A stretch of DNA of 64,000 nt from an uncultured Ruminococcus sp. (lineage in GTDB: Bacteria; Bacillota; Clostridia; Oscillospirales; Acutalibacteraceae), in NCBI GenBank assembly GCA_958403905.1, contig CATXZD010000014.1, positions 4,438 to 68,437 of the forward strand, read 5' to 3'. The translations under genes were made by a program, and so were the position numbers. Below are positions 9,053-18,010 of the stretch, one piece after another. Under the pieces are notes generated by a model. The model ran no database searches and was not told the DNA's origin. It was given only the letters and a program-made list of their open reading frames with translations. The stretch's first letter is position 1. Each line of letters begins with the position of its first letter.

Positions 9053-11237
9053 GTATTCAAATGTGGCTCATTATCAAGATTTTTCTGAATTAATAAATAT
9101 TATTGAGCGTTCGGAAAATTCCTATGATATTGAAAAAATAACAAAAGCATATAAATTGGCTGAGAAATCTCACGGTGACCAACGCAGAGTATCCGGAATA
9201 CCATACATTCTTCACCCAACTTCTGTTGCTTGTATTGTAGCAGAGCTTGGTATGGATACCGACTCAATATGCGGAGCGCTTTTGCATGATGTTGTTGAAG
9301 ATACTCCTGTGATGCTCAATGAAATTGTAAAGCTTTTCGGCGAAGACATTGCAAAGCTGATTGACGGCGTAACAAAAATTTCAAAAATTCCTTATTCCAG
9401 CCGTGAGCTTCAGCAGGCTGAAAATATCCGCAAAATGCTTATTGCAATGGCTGACGACATCAGGGTAATTATTATAAAGCTTGCCGACAGACTTCATAAT
9501 ATGCGCACTATGGATTGTATGCCCGAGCAGAAACGCAGGGATAAATCGCTTGAAAATATGCAGGTGTTTGCTCCTATTGCTCATCGTCTTGGTATCAAAA
9601 CCATTAAAGACGAGCTTGAGGACCGTTCTTTGCAGTATCTTGACCCTATCGGATACAAAGAAATTGAAAACGCTCTTTTAATGAACGAAGAGGGCAGAGA
9701 TGAATTTATTGATTCCATAAAAAAACAGATTCTTGAAAAAACAGAAAATACAATCAAAAATGTGTATATAAGCGGCAGGGTAAAAAGCATAAACAGTATC
9801 TACCGCAAGACCTTTATGCAGGGAAGAACAATCGACCAGATTTTTGACGTTTTTGCAGTGCGTGTAATTGTAGATACCGTCCCCGATTGCTACAATGTTC
9901 TCGGTGTAGTTCATGATATATTTAAACCGATTCCAAATCGTTTCAAGGACTACATTTCAATGCCCAAGCCAAATATGTATCAGTCGCTTCATACCACGGT
10001 TCTTGACAACAGCGCAATTCCCTTTGAGGTTCAAATCAGAACATGGGAAATGCACTATACTGCTGAATACGGAATCGCTGCACACTGGAAATATAAGCTC
10101 GGTATGAGCGGCGGCAATAAAGACGATAAGCTTAAAGAGAATATTGAAAAAGTCAAGAAGATGATTCTTGATCAGCTCCAGGCTGAAGACGCAACCGATA
10201 TTGCCAAGAATATACGCAATGATTTTGAGGAAAACGACGTTTACGTCTTTACCCCTAAAGGAGATGTAATCAATCTTCCGCGAGGTTCAACTCCCATTGA
10301 CCTGGCGTATATTATCCATACGCAGGTGGGGCATAGAATGGTGGGCGCAAAGGTAAACGGTAAAATTGTACCGATTGACTATAAGCTCAAAACAGGTGAA
10401 ATCTGCGAGATTATCACTCAAAAGGAAGAGCATCCCAACAAATCCTGGATAGACATTTGCAAAACAGCGTCTGCAAAGTCAAAAATCCGCCAGTGGTATA
10501 AAAATGAAAAACGTGACGAAAATATTGTTGAAGGCAAGCAATTGCTTGAACGTGAATTTAAACGTCACGGAATTAACCTTACCGAAGAGGAATATCCCGA
10601 TTTCCTTAAAAAGATTATGATAAAAAAGCAGTATAATACAATTGACGATTTTTATGCTGCAATAGGCTACGGCGGTGTTCAGCTCTGGAAAATTATGCCA
10701 CGACTGAAAGAGGAATATCAGAAAACTTATGCTGAGAATATCGAAGAAATTTCTGTTCCTCCTGCACCCGTGAAGCGCAACAAGGCGACTTCAGGTGTTG
10801 TAATTGAGGGCGCAGACGATGTTCTTGTAAAGTTTTCAAACTGTTGCAATCCTCTTCCGGGAGATGACATAATAGGCTACATTACAAGAGGCTACGGTGT
10901 TTCAATTCACAAACGCAACTGTACAAATGTTCCTAAAGACATTTCCAAGAGCGAAGAGCCCGAGCGCTGGGTTTCCTGTTACTGGGAAGACGAGGTAGGA
11001 GATGCTTTCCGCAGTACACTTCAAATTACTGCCTCCGACAGAACAGGACTTCTTGCTGACGTTACAATTAAGTTTTCAAATATGCATATCTTCATTCATT
11101 CGCTGAATTCAAGGGAATTAAAAGACGGCAAGGCTGTTGTAACTGCAACAATTGATGTAATGGGGCGCAATCATCTGCGTGGTATTATTTCAAAGCTTTC
11201 TGACATAAACGGAATAGAAGAAATCAAGAGGTTATAG
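9045..11237 (+). CDS. relA: Bifunctional (p)ppGpp synthetase/hydrolase (RelA/SpoT)
   Basis: This long RSH protein makes and destroys the alarmone (p)ppGpp. The N-terminal HD hydrolase has HDVVEDT intact (residues about 85-91), so hydrolysis is expected. The synthetase domain has FKDYISMPKPNMYQSLHTTV and EVQIRTWEMHYTAEYGIAAHW. A TGS domain follows (VFTPKGDVINLPRGSTPIDLAY), then the conserved-cysteine region (SNCCNPLPGDDIIGYITRG) and a C-terminal ACT domain. At 730 residues it is full length. The GTG start overlaps recJ. The recJ-relA-dtd-hemZ order is common in Clostridia. Confidence 0.96.
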   Translation: MSKYSNVAHYQDFSELINIIERSENSYDIEKITKAYKLAEKSHGDQRRVSGIPYILHPTSVACIVAELGMDTDSICGALLHDVVEDTPVMLNEIVKLFGEDIAKLIDGVTKISKIPYSSRELQQAENIRKMLIAMADDIRVIIIKLADRLHNMRTMDCMPEQKRRDKSLENMQVFAPIAHRLGIKTIKDELEDRSLQYLDPIGYKEIENALLMNEEGRDEFIDSIKKQILEKTENTIKNVYISGRVKSINSIYRKTFMQGRTIDQIFDVFAVRVIVDTVPDCYNVLGVVHDIFKPIPNRFKDYISMPKPNMYQSLHTTVLDNSAIPFEVQIRTWEMHYTAEYGIAAHWKYKLGMSGGNKDDKLKENIEKVKKMILDQLQAEDATDIAKNIRNDFEENDVYVFTPKGDVINLPRGSTPIDLAYIIHTQVGHRMVGAKVNGKIVPIDYKLKTGEICEIITQKEEHPNKSWIDICKTASAKSKIRQWYKNEKRDENIVEGKQLLEREFKRHGINLTEEEYPDFLKKIMIKKQYNTIDDFYAAIGYGGVQLWKIMPRLKEEYQKTYAENIEEISVPPAPVKRNKATSGVVIEGADDVLVKFSNCCNPLPGDDIIGYITRGYGVSIHKRNCTNVPKDISKSEEPERWVSCYWEDEVGDAFRSTLQITASDRTGLLADVTIKFSNMHIFIHSLNSRELKDGKAVVTATIDVMGRNHLRGIISKLSDINGIEEIKRL

Positions 11238-11394
11238 TGTGAAAATTCATACTATAAAAATTATATTGCCCGCTCAGTTTACCGCAAGCGGCAACGAGCA
11301 ATGGCTAAATTGCCATTTATGCCTTATCCGCCCATAGTAAGGTTATAGGAAATTTTAATTACCATTTGTGGGCAGAAAGGCTATGGCAATTAAT
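11233..11394. other. Hairpin-rich gap between relA and dtd
   Basis: This gap has more inverted repeats than other spacers in the window. A 9-pair hairpin with one wobble (11233-11256) spans the relA stop codon. Downstream are a short GCTC/GAGC stem enclosing CCG-CAAG-CGG, a 6-pair AATGGC/GCCATT hairpin and a CCTTA/TAAGG stem. The outer TGCCC and GGGCA pentamers could close the three into one multibranched fold. No long T run follows any of them. It matches no riboswitch consensus that I can recall. It could be a dispersed repeat or an untranslated structured element; I cannot tell which. Confidence 0.35.
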
Positions 11395-11850
11395 ATGAAA
11401 GCAATACTTCAGCGTGTGGCAAATGCACGTGTTGATATTGACAGCAAAACAGTCGGAGAAATTGATAAGGGATTTTTAATCCTGCTCGGCGTTGAAAACT
11501 GCGATGAAAAGCGTGACGCCGAGGTTCTTGCCGCAAAAATATCAGGACTTCGTATTTTTACCGATGAAAACGATAAGATGAACCTTTCTCTTACAGATGT
11601 AGGCGGAGGGGTACTTGTAATATCAAATTTCACGCTTTGCGCTGATTGTTCTCACGGACGCCGTCCAAGCTTTATTTCAGCGGCACGTCCCGATACTGCT
11701 GAACCGTTATATGAGTATTTCTGTGAAAAAATTGCCGAAAACGGAATTTCATGTGTCGAAAAGGGTGTTTTCGGCGCAGATATGCAGGTTTCACTCACAA
11801 ATGACGGACCCGTAACAATTGAAATCAACTCAAAGGACTTGAAAAAATGA
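11395..11850 (+). CDS. dtd: D-aminoacyl-tRNA deacylase
   Basis: Dtd removes D-amino acids (and glycine mischarged on tRNA-Ala) from tRNA. Family signatures are the MKAILQRVANARV start, VISNFTLCADCSHGRRPSF near residue 76 (the SQFTL-type active-site strand, here SNFTL) and NDGPVTIEI near residue 138. I chose the ATG at 11395 because Dtd proteins begin with this MKA(V/I)xQRV strand; its GAAAGG site is rather far (14 bases). Upstream in-frame starts at 11368 (GTG) and 11383 (ATG) remain possible. The stop overlaps the next gene by 4 bases. Confidence 0.92.
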   Translation: MKAILQRVANARVDIDSKTVGEIDKGFLILLGVENCDEKRDAEVLAAKISGLRIFTDENDKMNLSLTDVGGGVLVISNFTLCADCSHGRRPSFISAARPDTAEPLYEYFCEKIAENGISCVEKGVFGADMQVSLTNDGPVTIEINSKDLKK

Positions 11851-12473
11851 TTGACGTAAAAGTATATAACGTGACTTTTCTTGAAACTAACTGTTGCTAT
11901 CTTGTCGACAAAGCTACGGGTAAATCAGCCGTAGTCGATCCAGGCGAAAAATCCGATGACCTTATAGAGCAGATTAAAAAAGACGGCGAAAACCTTGAAT
12001 ATGTACTGTTGACTCACGGTCATTATGACCACATAGGTTACGCAAAACAGCTTGCAGACAGGTTCAATGCAAAAATTGTAACAGGTGAAAAGGAAAATAA
12101 ATTTTTAAGCACACCTACGCTAAATTTAAGTGTTTATCATAACATAGAATTATCACCTTTTTCAGCCGATATACTTTTAAAGGACAACGAAACCTTTATG
12201 CTCGGTGAAACTGAAATCCGTTATATTAAAACTCCGGGTCACACCAGCGGCGGCGGTTGTTACATTTTTGATGATACCATCATAAGCGGTGATACGCTTT
12301 TCTGCGAATCATACGGCAGAACTGATTTGCCGACAGGAAGTAATGATGATATGTGCAGTTCAATTTTAAGGCTGAAACAGCTTTCGGGTGATTATCGTGT
12401 GATTCCGGGACACGGTCCGCTTTCAACGCTTGAACACGAAAGGAAATACAACCCTCTTATGAGGTCGCTATAA
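11847..12473 (+). CDS. MBL-fold metallo-hydrolase (glyoxalase II-like)
   Basis: A 208-residue metallo-beta-lactamase-fold hydrolase. The zinc ligands are visible in order: LTHGHYDHIGYA (HxHxDH, residues about 54-65), TPGHTSGGGCY near 131, SGDTLF near 147 and a final IPGHGPLST. This small YcbL/glyoxalase II-like type commonly lies between dtd and hemZ in Clostridia. Members hydrolyse thioesters such as S-lactoylglutathione, but the substrate is not established here. It shares four bases with dtd and lies one base from hemZ, so it belongs to the same transcript. Confidence 0.85.
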   Translation: MIDVKVYNVTFLETNCCYLVDKATGKSAVVDPGEKSDDLIEQIKKDGENLEYVLLTHGHYDHIGYAKQLADRFNAKIVTGEKENKFLSTPTLNLSVYHNIELSPFSADILLKDNETFMLGETEIRYIKTPGHTSGGGCYIFDDTIISGDTLFCESYGRTDLPTGSNDDMCSSILRLKQLSGDYRVIPGHGPLSTLEHERKYNPLMRSL

Positions 12474-12474
12474 T

Positions 12475-13905
12475 ATGAATTTATATGTAAAAAATCACAA
12501 CTTCTGGTTTGAACTTGAAAATCTTACAAGGCTGTTTTTCCCAAATGAAAAAATTAGTGTTTTTAAAACGTTTGATACGGTAGAACAGCCATATATTTAT
12601 ACCGAAGTATCGGATAAAGTAAAAATAGAGGTATCAATAAATAATTTTCAAGAATCACTTGTATCCGAAAAAACCGATGACAATGAGCTTACCTCAGCAC
12701 AGCTTCTCTATAGACTTTTATGTATGTATTCCGGTTATACTCAGCCATGGGGTGTGCTTACGGGTGTTCGACCGGTAAAACTTTTCAGGCGACTATGCGA
12801 AGAACTCGGAGAAGAGGGGGCTCGCAAAAAATTCTTAAATGAATTTTATGTAAGTCCCGAGAAACTCAGTCTTGCTCAGACAACGGAGAAAAACGAAAAG
12901 GCAATTCTTAATCTTTCACGTCCCGAGTCGTTCAGCCTTTACGTTGGAATTCCTTTCTGTCCGTCAAGGTGCAGTTATTGTTCCTTTGTAATGTCATCTG
13001 TTGAGCGTGCCAAAAAGCTTATTGAGCCGTATACAAGGCTTCTTTGTGAGGAAATCAAGGCAACGGCGCAAATTGCTTCAAACCTCGGACTAAGGCTTGA
13101 AACGGTATATTTTGGCGGAGGCACTCCCACAACTCTTAATGCGCAGCAGCTTGATACGGTGCTGAAAACAGTATCAAACAGCTTTGATATGTCAACTTGC
13201 AGAGAATTTACTGTTGAAGCAGGACGTCCTGATACTATTGATAAAGAACGTCTTTGTGCTTTAAAAGAAAATAAAGTCGACAGAATAAGCATAAATCCGC
13301 AGACTACAAATGATAATGTGTTAATGGAAATTGGCAGAAAGCACACTTCGGAGCAGTTTTTTTATGCCTTTGAACTTGCAAGAAAATGCGGATTTGATAA
13401 CATCAACACAGATTTGATTGCAGGACTTCCTGCGGATACTTTTGAAAGCTTTGTTAATTCCCTTAACAGCATACGTACCTTATCTCCGGAATGTATAACT
13501 TTACATACGCTTTGTATGAAACGTGCGTCTACACTTACAAATATCGGCAAAACTCTTAACAGAGAAGACGCTGAAAATGCACGCAAAATGCTTGAATATA
13601 CTCAAAAATCACTGATTTCAGACGAATATATTCCTTATTATATGTACCGTCAGAGCAGAATGGTAGGAAATCTCGAAAACGTGGGTTGGTCAAAAAAAGG
13701 ATATGAAAGTCTTTACAACGTTTATGTTATGGATGAAACTCATACAATTCTTGCCTGCGGTTCGGGCGGCGTTACAAAGTTGAAAAATAACGAAACCGAT
13801 TACCTTGAGCGCATATTTAATTTTAAATATCCGTATGAATATGTAGACCGTTTTGATGAAATCATAGAAAGAAAGTCGTCCGTAACAAAATTTTATAATA
13901 AATAA
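12475..13905 (+). CDS. hemZ: HemZ-like radical SAM coproporphyrinogen dehydrogenase
   Basis: A 476-residue radical SAM protein of the HemN/HemZ group. The CxxxCxxC cluster motif is GIPFCPSRCSYCSF near residue 158, followed by the glycine-rich VYFGGGTPTTL strand and EAGRPDTID. The N-terminal 150 residues are the HemZ-specific region with GVLTGVRPVKL. HemZ homologues are annotated as oxygen-independent coproporphyrinogen III oxidases, but in anaerobes without haem synthesis the role is uncertain, and no other haem gene is present here. This is the last gene of the tight forward cluster. Confidence 0.88.
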   Translation: MNLYVKNHNFWFELENLTRLFFPNEKISVFKTFDTVEQPYIYTEVSDKVKIEVSINNFQESLVSEKTDDNELTSAQLLYRLLCMYSGYTQPWGVLTGVRPVKLFRRLCEELGEEGARKKFLNEFYVSPEKLSLAQTTEKNEKAILNLSRPESFSLYVGIPFCPSRCSYCSFVMSSVERAKKLIEPYTRLLCEEIKATAQIASNLGLRLETVYFGGGTPTTLNAQQLDTVLKTVSNSFDMSTCREFTVEAGRPDTIDKERLCALKENKVDRISINPQTTNDNVLMEIGRKHTSEQFFYAFELARKCGFDNINTDLIAGLPADTFESFVNSLNSIRTLSPECITLHTLCMKRASTLTNIGKTLNREDAENARKMLEYTQKSLISDEYIPYYMYRQSRMVGNLENVGWSKKGYESLYNVYVMDETHTILACGSGGVTKLKNNETDYLERIFNFKYPYEYVDRFDEIIERKSSVTKFYNK

Positions 13906-13910
13906 AAGTG

Positions 13911-13939
13911 TTGCTTATTGCGATAAACAGTGCTATAAT
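13911..13939 (+). promoter_or_regulatory. Sigma-A-type promoter
   Basis: TTGCTT (13911-13916), a 17-base spacer and a perfect TATAAT (13934-13939) precede the zinc-ribbon gene. This marks a new transcription unit after hemZ. Confidence 0.75.
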
Positions 13940-14003
13940 ATGCGTAACTTCCAATCAGACTAAACATAAATATTAATAAACTAATATGAAAGGCCGGTAT
14001 AAT

Positions 14004-14480
14004 ATGGGAAAATTTGACGAAATTTTTGATGATGTTGTAGTTAATGCAAAAGCAGCTGCTTCGGCTGTTTCAAAGAAAGCTTCTACCGTCTATGATGCTT
14101 CAAAACATAAGATTACAGCTGCTGAAATCAGAGGCGAAATCAACAAAAAGCTTCGTGACCTCGGTGCTCTTACCTATAAAGAGCAGATTCACGGAATTGA
14201 TTTATCCGAACAGGTTCAGAAGGTTGTTAGTGAAATAACCGAATTAAAAGACAATCTTAACATAATCAACGAACATATCACGGCTTCAAAGAACCTTAAA
14301 AGATGTCCGCAGTGTGATGCAAGCGTTCCCAAGAACTCGCTTTTTTGCAATATTTGCGGAGCAAAGCTTGATGATGTGAATAATAACGAAGATTTTTCAG
14401 CTTCTAAAGCTGCAGACGCGTCAGAAAACACTAATGCTGATAAAACAGATGAAGATTTTAAAACAACAGAAGAAATCTAA
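14004..14480 (+). CDS. Zinc-ribbon protein of unknown function
   Basis: A soluble protein of 158 residues. The first 90 residues are alanine- and lysine-rich and predicted helical, with a coiled-coil look around QVQKVVSEITELKDNLN. A double-CxxC zinc ribbon follows (CPQCDASVPKNSLFCNICG, residues about 103-121), then an acidic, asparagine/aspartate-rich tail. The ATG at 14004 is preferred because GAAAGG lies 10 bases upstream. It has its own promoter and terminator, so it is monocistronic. Such stand-alone zinc-ribbon proteins are common in Clostridia without a known role, and I do not assign one. Confidence 0.8.
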   Translation: MGKFDEIFDDVVVNAKAAASAVSKKASTVYDASKHKITAAEIRGEINKKLRDLGALTYKEQIHGIDLSEQVQKVVSEITELKDNLNIINEHITASKNLKRCPQCDASVPKNSLFCNICGAKLDDVNNNEDFSASKAADASENTNADKTDEDFKTTEEI

Positions 14481-14504
14481 TGTAAAAAATTCAAAATAAT
14501 TTTA

Positions 14505-14545
14505 CGGGCGACATAATATTGTGCCGCCCGTTAATATGTTTTATT
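14505..14545 (+). terminator. Terminator after zinc-ribbon gene
   Basis: ACGGGCG (14505-14511) pairs with CGCCCGT (14526-14532), with an extra ACA/TGT pairing above a small bulge, followed by a moderately T-rich TAATATGTTTTATT tail. Confidence 0.7.
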
Positions 14546-14611
14546 GTATGACAAAGTATTATGCAAAAAATATCTGTTATGCTTCAAAATAAGTTCAAAA
14601 GGTGATTTGAT

Positions 14612-16423
14612 TTGTCAAAGAAATACAATGCTGTAGCCAACTCCGAAAAGGATGTATCACAAACTTTTCTTAAAGGTGCCGCAATTTTAACATTGAGTAT
14701 GGTCATAGTCAAGGTTTTCGGACTTCTCGACAAAATTCTTCTGACCAATATTTATTCAATGTTCGGTGATGATGTTGCTTCAATGGGTATGGGACTCTAC
14801 AGCAACGCATACGAAATTTTCGTTGTAATCTTTACTGTTGCAACAGGCGGACTGCCTATTGCAATTTCTCGTCTTGTTTCACAGAATATGGCTGAAAAGC
14901 GATATAAGGATGTAAAGTTGATACATAAAATATCAGTTCCGTTTTTTGTAATAGTCGGAATTGTTTGCCTGCTTATAATGATTGTCAGCAGCTTTATATA
15001 TGTTCAATTGATTAAATCACCGTATTCGCTTCACGCAATGCTCTGCCTTGCTCCGACTATTTTATTCGGTTGTCTTGCTTCAATTTACAGAGGTTACTTT
15101 GAAGGTCAGCGGAATATGACTCCTACGGCGATTTCAGAAATAATTGAAGCCGCTGTAAAGCTTCTTATCGGTACTCTGTTCGCTTACCTTGTAATGAGCT
15201 TTGGTATAAACTCTTACGAACAGACGGGTACATTTCTTTGGTTTTCTTTTTCATCTGAAGCAGAAGCGCAGAATACTGTTCTTGCTTTTTCGGTTGCAGG
15301 AGCAATATGCGGAATAACTTTCGGCAGTTTCTGTTCGTTTTTTTTCCTTTGGTTAAAATACAGAATCAGCGGCGATGGTATTCCTGAAGCGTACTACAAA
15401 AATTCAATAGACGCAAGGGCAAAAAGAGAAACCTTTATCATTATCTGCAAAACGGCTGTTCCGATAGCAGCAGGTGCATTTGTAATGAGCATAGGTTCGC
15501 TTATTGACCAGATAATTATTCAAAATGTACTTTCAAATCTTGCCGCAACAAACCCCGAGGCGCTTTATTCGCAGTACAGCGCATATTACCCTGACGAAGC
15601 ATTCTACGGCGAAGCCGCAACGGGTGTTCCTGCTACAATTCACACAAGATTATGGGGCTGTTATTCATCGGCTCTTACGCTTATGCAGCTTGTAACAGCA
15701 GTAACTCAAGTATTTGGTTCAAGCGCAATGCCGAATGTTACAAGTGCGTGGACAAAGGGCAATACCAATGAGCTTAAAAAATCAATTGAAACAGTAATCA
15801 GAATGACAATGATGTTCACTCTTCCAATGTCGCTTGGACTTTGTGTGCTTGCTCATCCTATTATGTCATTTGTATATTCCGACTCTGCAATTTCAGAAAT
15901 CGGAGGCAATGTTCTTACTCTAATGGGAATTACAACTATCTTTACTGCTGCAATAACTCCGGTTTGCAGTATGCTGCAAGGCATAGGAAAGGTAAATCTT
16001 CCTATGAAACTGTACACCCTTTGTATGATAATCAAAATTGCAACATCATGGATATTTGTTAGTATTCCTGAAATAAATATACAGGGCGCTACAGCCGGCT
16101 CGCTTATCAGCTACGCAATAATTCTTGCTTTAGGAATGTATCTGCTTGTAAAACATTCAAAGGTAACGCCTGATTTCTTTTCTACAACTGTTAAGCCGCT
16201 TATTGGTTCGGTGTTTAGCTCGGCGGCAGCGTTTTTTACAAATATGCTGTTGTCACCATTAATACCTCAAAGAATTTCAACAATACTTGCCGTGTTTACA
16301 GCTATAATTGTTTATGTAGTGGCTTTGCTTTTGCTTCGTGCATTTACGGCTACAGAAATAAAATTTCTTCCAAAAGGAGAAAAAATTGCAAAAGCACTTG
16401 AAAAATGGCACTTGATTGGGTAA
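14612..16423 (+). CDS. SpoVB/MurJ-like polysaccharide lipid flippase
   Basis: A 603-residue polytopic membrane protein of the MOP/MVF flippase superfamily, nearest to stage V sporulation protein B and MurJ-type lipid II flippases. About 14 hydrophobic segments are visible. Typical sequences are FLKGAAILTLSMVIVKVFGLLDKILLTNIY at the start (abridged here to its pattern), ATGGLPIAISRLVS near residue 85 and RGYFEGQRNMTPTAISEIIEA near 160. An AAGGTGAT site precedes the TTG start. A loop near residues 310-350 is rich in Tyr and Ala and may face outside. Whether it serves vegetative wall growth or spore cortex cannot be decided from sequence. Confidence 0.85.
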   Translation: MSKKYNAVANSEKDVSQTFLKGAAILTLSMVIVKVFGLLDKILLTNIYSMFGDDVASMGMGLYSNAYEIFVVIFTVATGGLPIAISRLVSQNMAEKRYKDVKLIHKISVPFFVIVGIVCLLIMIVSSFIYVQLIKSPYSLHAMLCLAPTILFGCLASIYRGYFEGQRNMTPTAISEIIEAAVKLLIGTLFAYLVMSFGINSYEQTGTFLWFSFSSEAEAQNTVLAFSVAGAICGITFGSFCSFFFLWLKYRISGDGIPEAYYKNSIDARAKRETFIIICKTAVPIAAGAFVMSIGSLIDQIIIQNVLSNLAATNPEALYSQYSAYYPDEAFYGEAATGVPATIHTRLWGCYSSALTLMQLVTAVTQVFGSSAMPNVTSAWTKGNTNELKKSIETVIRMTMMFTLPMSLGLCVLAHPIMSFVYSDSAISEIGGNVLTLMGITTIFTAAITPVCSMLQGIGKVNLPMKLYTLCMIIKIATSWIFVSIPEINIQGATAGSLISYAIILALGMYLLVKHSKVTPDFFSTTVKPLIGSVFSSAAAFFTNMLLSPLIPQRISTILAVFTAIIVYVVALLLLRAFTATEIKFLPKGEKIAKALEKWHLIG

Positions 16424-16458
16424 AATAGAAAAGTGCGAGTTAAATAGTATGTAAAGGC

Positions 16459-16487
16459 TTGATTTTGCCTTGCTATTAGTGTATAAT
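16459..16487 (+). promoter_or_regulatory. Sigma-A-type promoter for mazG-hup
   Basis: TTGATT (16459-16464), a 17-base spacer and TATAAT (16482-16487) lie just ahead of mazG, so the predicted leader is only a few bases long. Confidence 0.75.
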
Positions 16488-16501
16488 CGGAGATGTGTTA
16501 A

Positions 16502-17317
16502 ATGAACTTTAAAGAAAAAGATAATTACAATTTTAGTGATCTTGTTGAAATAGTTAAAGTTTTACGCTCGCCGAACGGATGTCCTTGGGATAGGGAACAG
16601 ACGCACAAGTCCATCCGTGCAAACTTCATTGAGGAAACTTATGAAGCTGTCGAGGCTATTGATACGGAAGATAGAGAACTTTTAAAAGAAGAGCTCGGCG
16701 ACGTGCTTTTGCAGGTTGCACTTCACAGCGAGATTGAAAGCGAAAATAACGGCTTTACCATAGATGACGTGTGTGACGGAATCTGCAAAAAGCTGATTAT
16801 TCGTCACCCACACGTGTTTGGCAGTGTTGAGGCAGATACTACAGAGCAGGTGCTAAAAAACTGGGATGCAATTAAAATGAAAACAAAATCCCAAAAATCA
16901 CAAACGCAGGCTATGAACAGCGTTTCAAAGGCTTTGCCTTCGCTGATGAGAAGTACAAAAATTCAGCAAAAGGCTGCAAAGGTCGGCTTTGACTGGGAAA
17001 ATGTTGACGGTGCGCTTGAAAAGCTTTTTGAAGAATGTAACGAGCTTAAAAGTGCAATTGATTCAGGAGATAAGGAAAATCAGCGTGAAGAGCTTGGCGA
17101 TGTTTTGTTTTCTGTTGTAAATGTTGCAAGATTTTTAAGTATTGACAGCGAGCATGCACTTTATGATGCCTGCGACAAATTCACAGACCGTTTTTCAAAG
17201 GTTGAAAGCCTTGCAAATGAGCGTGGCATTGATATGAAAACGGCTTCACTTTCGGAACTCGATTCCCTTTGGGATGAAGTTAAAATATTAAATAAGGATA
17301 ATTATGGAGGTTTTTAA
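16502..17317 (+). CDS. mazG: Nucleoside triphosphate pyrophosphohydrolase MazG
   Basis: MazG hydrolyses (d)NTPs to monophosphates and pyrophosphate, and by family knowledge cleans up aberrant nucleotides. Two MazG domains are present, each with the EExxE...ExxD magnesium site: EETYEAVEAIDTEDRELLKE followed by ELGDVLLQ in the N half (residues about 41-73), and EECNELKSAIDSGDKENQRE followed by ELGDVLF in the C half (about 178-205). At 271 residues it is the full two-domain form. The end abuts hup; in Firmicutes mazG, hup and the S4 gene yabO often form this cluster. Confidence 0.94.
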   Translation: MNFKEKDNYNFSDLVEIVKVLRSPNGCPWDREQTHKSIRANFIEETYEAVEAIDTEDRELLKEELGDVLLQVALHSEIESENNGFTIDDVCDGICKKLIIRHPHVFGSVEADTTEQVLKNWDAIKMKTKSQKSQTQAMNSVSKALPSLMRSTKIQQKAAKVGFDWENVDGALEKLFEECNELKSAIDSGDKENQREELGDVLFSVVNVARFLSIDSEHALYDACDKFTDRFSKVESLANERGIDMKTASLSELDSLWDEVKILNKDNYGGF

Positions 17318-17318
17318 A

Positions 17319-17594
17319 ATGAAAAAAACAGAACTTATTGCTGCTGTTGCAGAACAGAGCGGCCTTTCAAAGAAAGATGCTGAAAAGGCTCTTAACGCTA
17401 CAATTGACACAATCATCAAGGCTGTTGCAGAGGGTGACAAGATTCAGCTTACAGGCTTCGGTACATTTGAGCAGCGCCAGAGAAACGCAAGAACAGGCTG
17501 CGACCCCAGAACAGGTAACACAATTGAGATTCCTGCTTCAAAGGTTCCTGCATTCAAAGCAGGTAAGGGCTTTAAGGATATCGTAAACAAATAA
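17319..17594 (+). CDS. hup: DNA-binding protein HU
   Basis: HU is a small nucleoid protein that bends DNA without sequence specificity. The 91-residue product starts MKKTELIAAVAEQSGLSKKD and contains the conserved arm segment GFGTFEQRQRNARTGCDPRT with the usual GRNPQT position altered to GCDPRT, then IPASKVPAFKAGKGFKD. The ATG at 17319 is chosen because GGAGG at 17306-17310 sits eight bases upstream. Codon choice is strongly biased towards preferred codons, fitting an abundant protein. A strong terminator follows. Confidence 0.96.
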   Translation: MKKTELIAAVAEQSGLSKKDAEKALNATIDTIIKAVAEGDKIQLTGFGTFEQRQRNARTGCDPRTGNTIEIPASKVPAFKAGKGFKDIVNK

Positions 17595-17610
17595 TTAAAT
17601 TTGTTTTTCA

Positions 17611-17651
17611 GAGCCGCAGTTGACTTTTGTCAACACGGCTCTTTTTGTTTT
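17611..17651 (+). terminator. Terminator between hup and rqcP
   Basis: GAGCCG-CA-GTTGAC, a TTTT loop and GTCAAC-A-CGGCTC form a strong stem (17611-17641), followed by CTTTTTGTTTTT. Some read-through or a separate weak promoter must serve rqcP, which starts 29 bases later. Confidence 0.88.
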
Positions 17652-17679
17652 TAGTTATAAGATTTTAAGAGGTGAATTT

Positions 17680-17922
17680 ATGCGACTTGATAAATATTTA
17701 AAGGTTTCACGCCTTATAAAGCGCAGAACAGTAGCAAATGAAGCGTGTGATGCAGGAAAGGTCACCGTAAACGGTAAAGCGGCTCGAGCATCATATGATG
17801 TGAAAACAGGTGATATAATCGAAATTACTCTTGGTGCAAGAAGTGTCAAGGTAAGAGTTACCGAGGTCAAAGAGGTTGTGCGTAAGGAAGATGCAGACAC
17901 AATGTACGAAGCTGTTGTGTGA
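17680..17922 (+). CDS. rqcP: RqcP/YabO, S4-domain ribosome quality-control factor
   Basis: An 80-residue S4 RNA-binding protein. The fold signature is MRLDKYLKVSRLIKRRTVAN, followed by AGKVTVNGKAARASYDVKTGDII. It matches Bacillus YabO (RqcP), which binds stalled 50S subunits and works with RqcH in adding C-terminal alanine tails, and is also related to HslR. Its association with mazG and hup is the family's usual neighbourhood. The ATG at 17680 has an AGAGGTG site. It is followed by its own terminator. Confidence 0.88.
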   Translation: MRLDKYLKVSRLIKRRTVANEACDAGKVTVNGKAARASYDVKTGDIIEITLGARSVKVRVTEVKEVVRKEDADTMYEAVV

Positions 17923-17940
17923 TATAATATAAAAATAAAG

Positions 17941-17984
17941 AACGCAGTTTTAAAACCAAAAGTAAGCTTTAAAACTGCGTTTAT
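17941..17984 (+). terminator. Terminator after rqcP
   Basis: AACGCAGTTTTAAA (17941-17954) and TTTAAAACTGCGTT (17968-17981) are perfect 14-base arms with a 13-base loop and a short T-rich end. Confidence 0.85.
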
Positions 17985-18010
17985 TATGGTAAATACCGTA
18001 AATTTCATAG

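Noticed and set aside
11302..11349. Fifteen-codon frame (starting MAKLPFMPYPP) in the relA-dtd gap
   Set aside because: No ribosome site, and its bases coincide with the hairpins; too short to support.
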